Assembly (NCBI GenBank): GCA_905221605.1
Contig: CAJNDS010000519.1
Location: forward strand, 40,001-97,500
Source of the DNA: Symbiodinium natans
Taxonomy: Eukaryota; Sar; Dinophyceae; Suessiales; Symbiodiniaceae
Reading direction: 5' to 3'
DNA length: 57,500 nt
Part shown: positions 55,700 through 57,500 of the stretch, one piece after another
Layout of the letters: the number at the start of each line of letters is the position of its first letter
How positions within the stretch are numbered: the first letter of the stretch is position 1
Notes under the pieces: model-generated
Told to the model about the DNA's origin: nothing
The model's database searches: none
Seen by the model: the letters and a program-made list of their open reading frames with translations, nothing else
Position numbers and translations under genes: made by a program

Positions 55700-55769
55700 G
55701 CTGGCGCAGTCCACCTTCCTGCCAGCCACGCTGGGGCCACAGGCCGTTGATTCTCGGTTCCCCGCTTAG
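55700..55769 (+). CDS. Candidate terminal exon
   Basis: CCTCCCCAG acceptor; LAQSTFLPATLGPQAVDSRF then PA, TAG at 55767. Confidence 0.45.
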
Positions 55770-55936
55770 GGTTTACGGTGTAGGGTTGAGGGTTCAGGGT
55801 TCAGGGTTTAGGGTTTCGGGTGTAAACCCTTCAGAAACCCTAAAGCCCGAAACAGACCTGCACTGACTGCCATCAGGATTTCTAAAAGGGCTTAGGCAAG
55901 CTCCTGTAGCCGGCCCCTACACCCTGAACCGTAAAC

Positions 55937-55967
55937 ATGGCCCACAAGCCCAGAACAAGCCCGGACG
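55937..55967 (+). CDS. Candidate first exon
   Basis: ATG, MAHKPRTSPD, then GGACG|GGTTTAGGG. Confidence 0.35.
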
Positions 55968-56002
55968 GGTTTAGGGTTTAGGGTTCAGGGTTTAGGGTTT
56001 AG

Positions 56003-56102
56003 GGAAGACTCTGCAATGGCTGAAATGAAGCGCCTAAACTCCAAAGCTCTATCGACCCTAAACCCTGAGGACCTACACTCCAAAGCCCCAAATGAAGCCT
56101 AA
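56003..56102 (+). CDS. Candidate exon
   Basis: Opens at the array end TTTAG; EDSAMAEMKRLNSKALST then LNPEDLHSKAPNEA, TAA at 56100. If this follows 55937-55967, the intervening ~35 bp of heptamers would be a very short intron. Confidence 0.4.
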
Positions 56103-56149
56103 GACGGCGCGAGCTGATCTTCACATTTCGGAATCTTTTGCTCGCGCAG

Positions 56150-56182
56150 GCGTCGCCACCTACAGGCCACAACCTGAGCCCG
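56150..56182 (+). CDS. Candidate micro-exon
   Basis: GCTCGCGCAG acceptor; exactly 11 codons ASPPTGHNLSP; donor AGCCCG|GGTTTAGCG. Confidence 0.35.
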
Positions 56183-56240
56183 GGTTTAGCGTTCGGGCTC
56201 CAGGGGGTTGATCTTCAGGGCTTAGGTTGACTACATCTAG

Positions 56241-56326
56241 GGGAAAAACGGGGCACCGTAACTTTTTGCAAGTTCCAACATTGCCCATAGCGCCCATCGT
56301 TGATCGACTCGCCGCTACGCCTGAGG
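56241..56326 (+). CDS. Candidate exon 5' of heptamer intron
   Basis: TACATCTAG acceptor; GKTGHRNFLQVPTLPIAPIV then DRLAATPE and one base; donor TGAGG|GTTTAAGG. Joined to 56387 by a 60-bp heptamer intron. Confidence 0.5.
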
Positions 56327-56386
56327 GTTTAAGGTTTAGGGTTTACAGTAAGGTTCAGGGTTTAGGGTTTGTGAGACTTGCACCAG
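56327..56386 (+). other. Candidate 60-bp intron made of telomere-like repeats
   Basis: GTTTAAGGTTTAGGG...GACTTGCACCAG: GT and AG ends, interior almost wholly TTTAGGG variants. Flanking frames join in phase. Because 60 is a multiple of three the unspliced DNA is also open (56227-56451), so splicing is not forced by the frame. Confidence 0.45.
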
Positions 56387-56451
56387 AAGAGCATGCGGCG
56401 CTCAGACAGATCTCATCGTTCATCGAGGCGCGCTTGTCGCGATTGCAGTGA
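56387..56451 (+). CDS. Candidate terminal exon after heptamer intron
   Basis: Two bases complete a codon, then EHAALRQISSFIEARLSRLQ and TGA at 56449. Amphipathic helix-like C terminus. Confidence 0.5.
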
Positions 56452-56552
56452 CTGCGACATCTTGCATGGCGAAATACCCACAGCAATTGCCCCCTTGCCC
56501 CTGACTTTGAAGCTAAAAGCTTGAAAGAATGTGAGTGCTTTGGGGGTTTAGG

Positions 56553-56690
56553 GAGCTCGCGTATTCATTCCAAAGCCCGAGAACCTTGATCCCCGAATGT
56601 GGAGAAGATTGTCCTTATTCTGGCGAAAAGGGCAATCTAGAACTCCCCAAAACCCTACTTAAATACCCTAAATTAAAATCCAAACGCTAA
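56553..56690 (+). CDS. Candidate terminal exon, 45 codons
   Basis: Follows a heptamer TTTAG; ELAYSFQSPRTLIPECGED, CPYSGEKGNLELPKTLLK, YPKLKSKR, TAA at 56688. Checked codon by codon. Confidence 0.5.
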   Translation, partial: ELAYSFQSPRTLIPECGEDCPYSGEKGNLELPKTLLKYPKLKSKR

Positions 56691-56731
56691 ACCCTCAACA
56701 CAAAAGTCATCGGGAATTTTTCTTTCTGCAG

Positions 56732-56787
56732 TGGGCACTGGTGACATGGAATGCTTGCGTGTGGATTCACAAGCAGGTGGTTTCCAG
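56732..56787 (+). CDS. Candidate internal exon, strong acceptor
   Basis: AATTTTTCTTTCTGCAG is the best branch/polypyrimidine acceptor in the window; GTGDMECLRVDSQAGGFQ; donor TTCCAG|GGTCTGTAGG. Confidence 0.5.
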
Positions 56788-57289
56788 GGTCTGTAGGGCC
56801 TGTTTAGGGCTTTGGCTTTATGGTTCAGGGCTTTACTGTGTAGGAGTTGGGGGTTTAGAGGCTTAGAGGTGTAGAGGTTCAGGGCTTAAATGTCTGGAGG
56901 TTCAGGATTTTGGTTATTTTGTCGGTGCTGGGTTCATGTGTGATGTCGACCTAGGGTGCGGCTGTCCCTAAAAAGCCCTCAACCCCCGATGCCACAGACA
57001 CATTATCAAACCTAAATACTCTAAACCTCTAAACCCGAATTCCTAAACCCCTAAACCCCTAAACCCCAAAACCCCTAAACCCCTAAACCCCAAAACCCCA
57101 AAACCCCTAAACCCCTAAACCCCTAAACCCCTAAACCCCAAGCCCTAAACCCCTGAGCTCCCAAATCCCTAAGAGTAGTTGGAACACGGGTCCTAGATTG
57201 CCGCGAGGTTTTCGGCATTTTCGGCAATCTATGGCCTTTTTCCGGCTTTGGGGGGGAGGGGGGATAAGAACGTCATTCATATTGCTTCC

Positions 57290-57500
57290 ATGCAATTGCG
57301 ACGATGCCGAAAACACTGGTATTTACCGCGATTTTGCCTCGTTGTACGACATACCGCGCAACAATGCGGAGCAGGACACGTTGTCACAAGCGTCCATGCC
57401 AATTGTGACGATGCCCAAAACACTGGTATTTTCCACGTTTTCGCCTCGTTGTACAACATACTGCGCAAGGATGTGGAAGAAGAAAAGCTGTCACAAGCGT
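57290..57500. repeat. ~105-bp tandem duplication at right edge
   Basis: CAATTG(C/T)GACGATGCC..AAAACACTGGTATTT..GCCTCGTTGTAC(G/A)ACATAC..CTTGTCACAAGCGT occurs twice and runs off the window. The two units differ at first, second and third codon positions about equally in every frame, so no coding constraint is visible. Confidence 0.9.

Noticed and set aside
57277-57468. Coding tandem repeat at the right edge
   Set aside because: Both strands are open and the two units differ equally at all codon positions, so there is no sign of protein-level constraint.

Overview
This is eukaryotic nuclear DNA, base-balanced to moderately GC-rich, in which nearly every segment is separated by blocks of the heptamer TTTAGGG / CCCTAAA and its variants (TTCAGGG, TTTTAGGG, GGGTTTA with an extra G, CGCTAAA). 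Blocks occur in both orientations from the first base to about 57.1 kb, so the window is not a chromosome end. TTTAGGG is the telomere unit of plants, many green algae and several alveolates. I favour an alveolate, most likely a dinoflagellate, because of the intron-like organisation and the TIR-bearing intron-like elements. That is an inference; no rRNA, tRNA, spliced leader or recognisable housekeeping gene is present to prove it.

Layout: short unique segments, mostly 50-200 bp, sit between the heptamer blocks. Many are open in one frame, follow a (C/T)AG and end where an array begins, with the junction read as AG|GGTTTAGGG, AG|GTTTAGGG or CG|GGTTTAGGG. I interpret them as exons and the heptamer blocks as intron ends: TTTAGGG at the 5' end, CCCTAAA at the 3' end. 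Nearly all my exon candidates read on the + strand; 37111-37350 is the clearest minus-strand case. Open frames of this length also arise by chance (about half of random 100-bp segments have one open + frame), so single exons are given modest confidence. The stronger evidence is the cases where removing an element with GT...AG ends restores the frame: 14612-14712, 16522-16654, 17382-17479, and the frame-neutral 4561-4704, 30197-30292 and 56327-56386.

A second layer is a rich set of 80-160 bp foldback (MITE-like) families, labelled A-M here, each with 2-6 copies in the window, some nested, several lying exactly where an intron is expected. They look like introner-type elements.

A third layer is foreign or unusual: an AT-rich island (about 25.79-27.44 kb) carrying a TATA-type promoter and decayed coding sequence that includes a fragment resembling the major capsid protein of a polinton-like virus, followed by three ~145-bp repeats centred on a CTCGAGCCGGCTCGAG-type palindrome. 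The same palindrome closes a second AT-rich island at 38.97 kb. A heptamer-free stretch (about 51.3-53.25 kb) holds the longest overlapping open frames. Poly(T)-poly(G) junctions, a purine-only GGAAGGAAAG minisatellite and TA/TG/GA microsatellites complete the picture. No gene could be given a confident name, and I assign no pathway.
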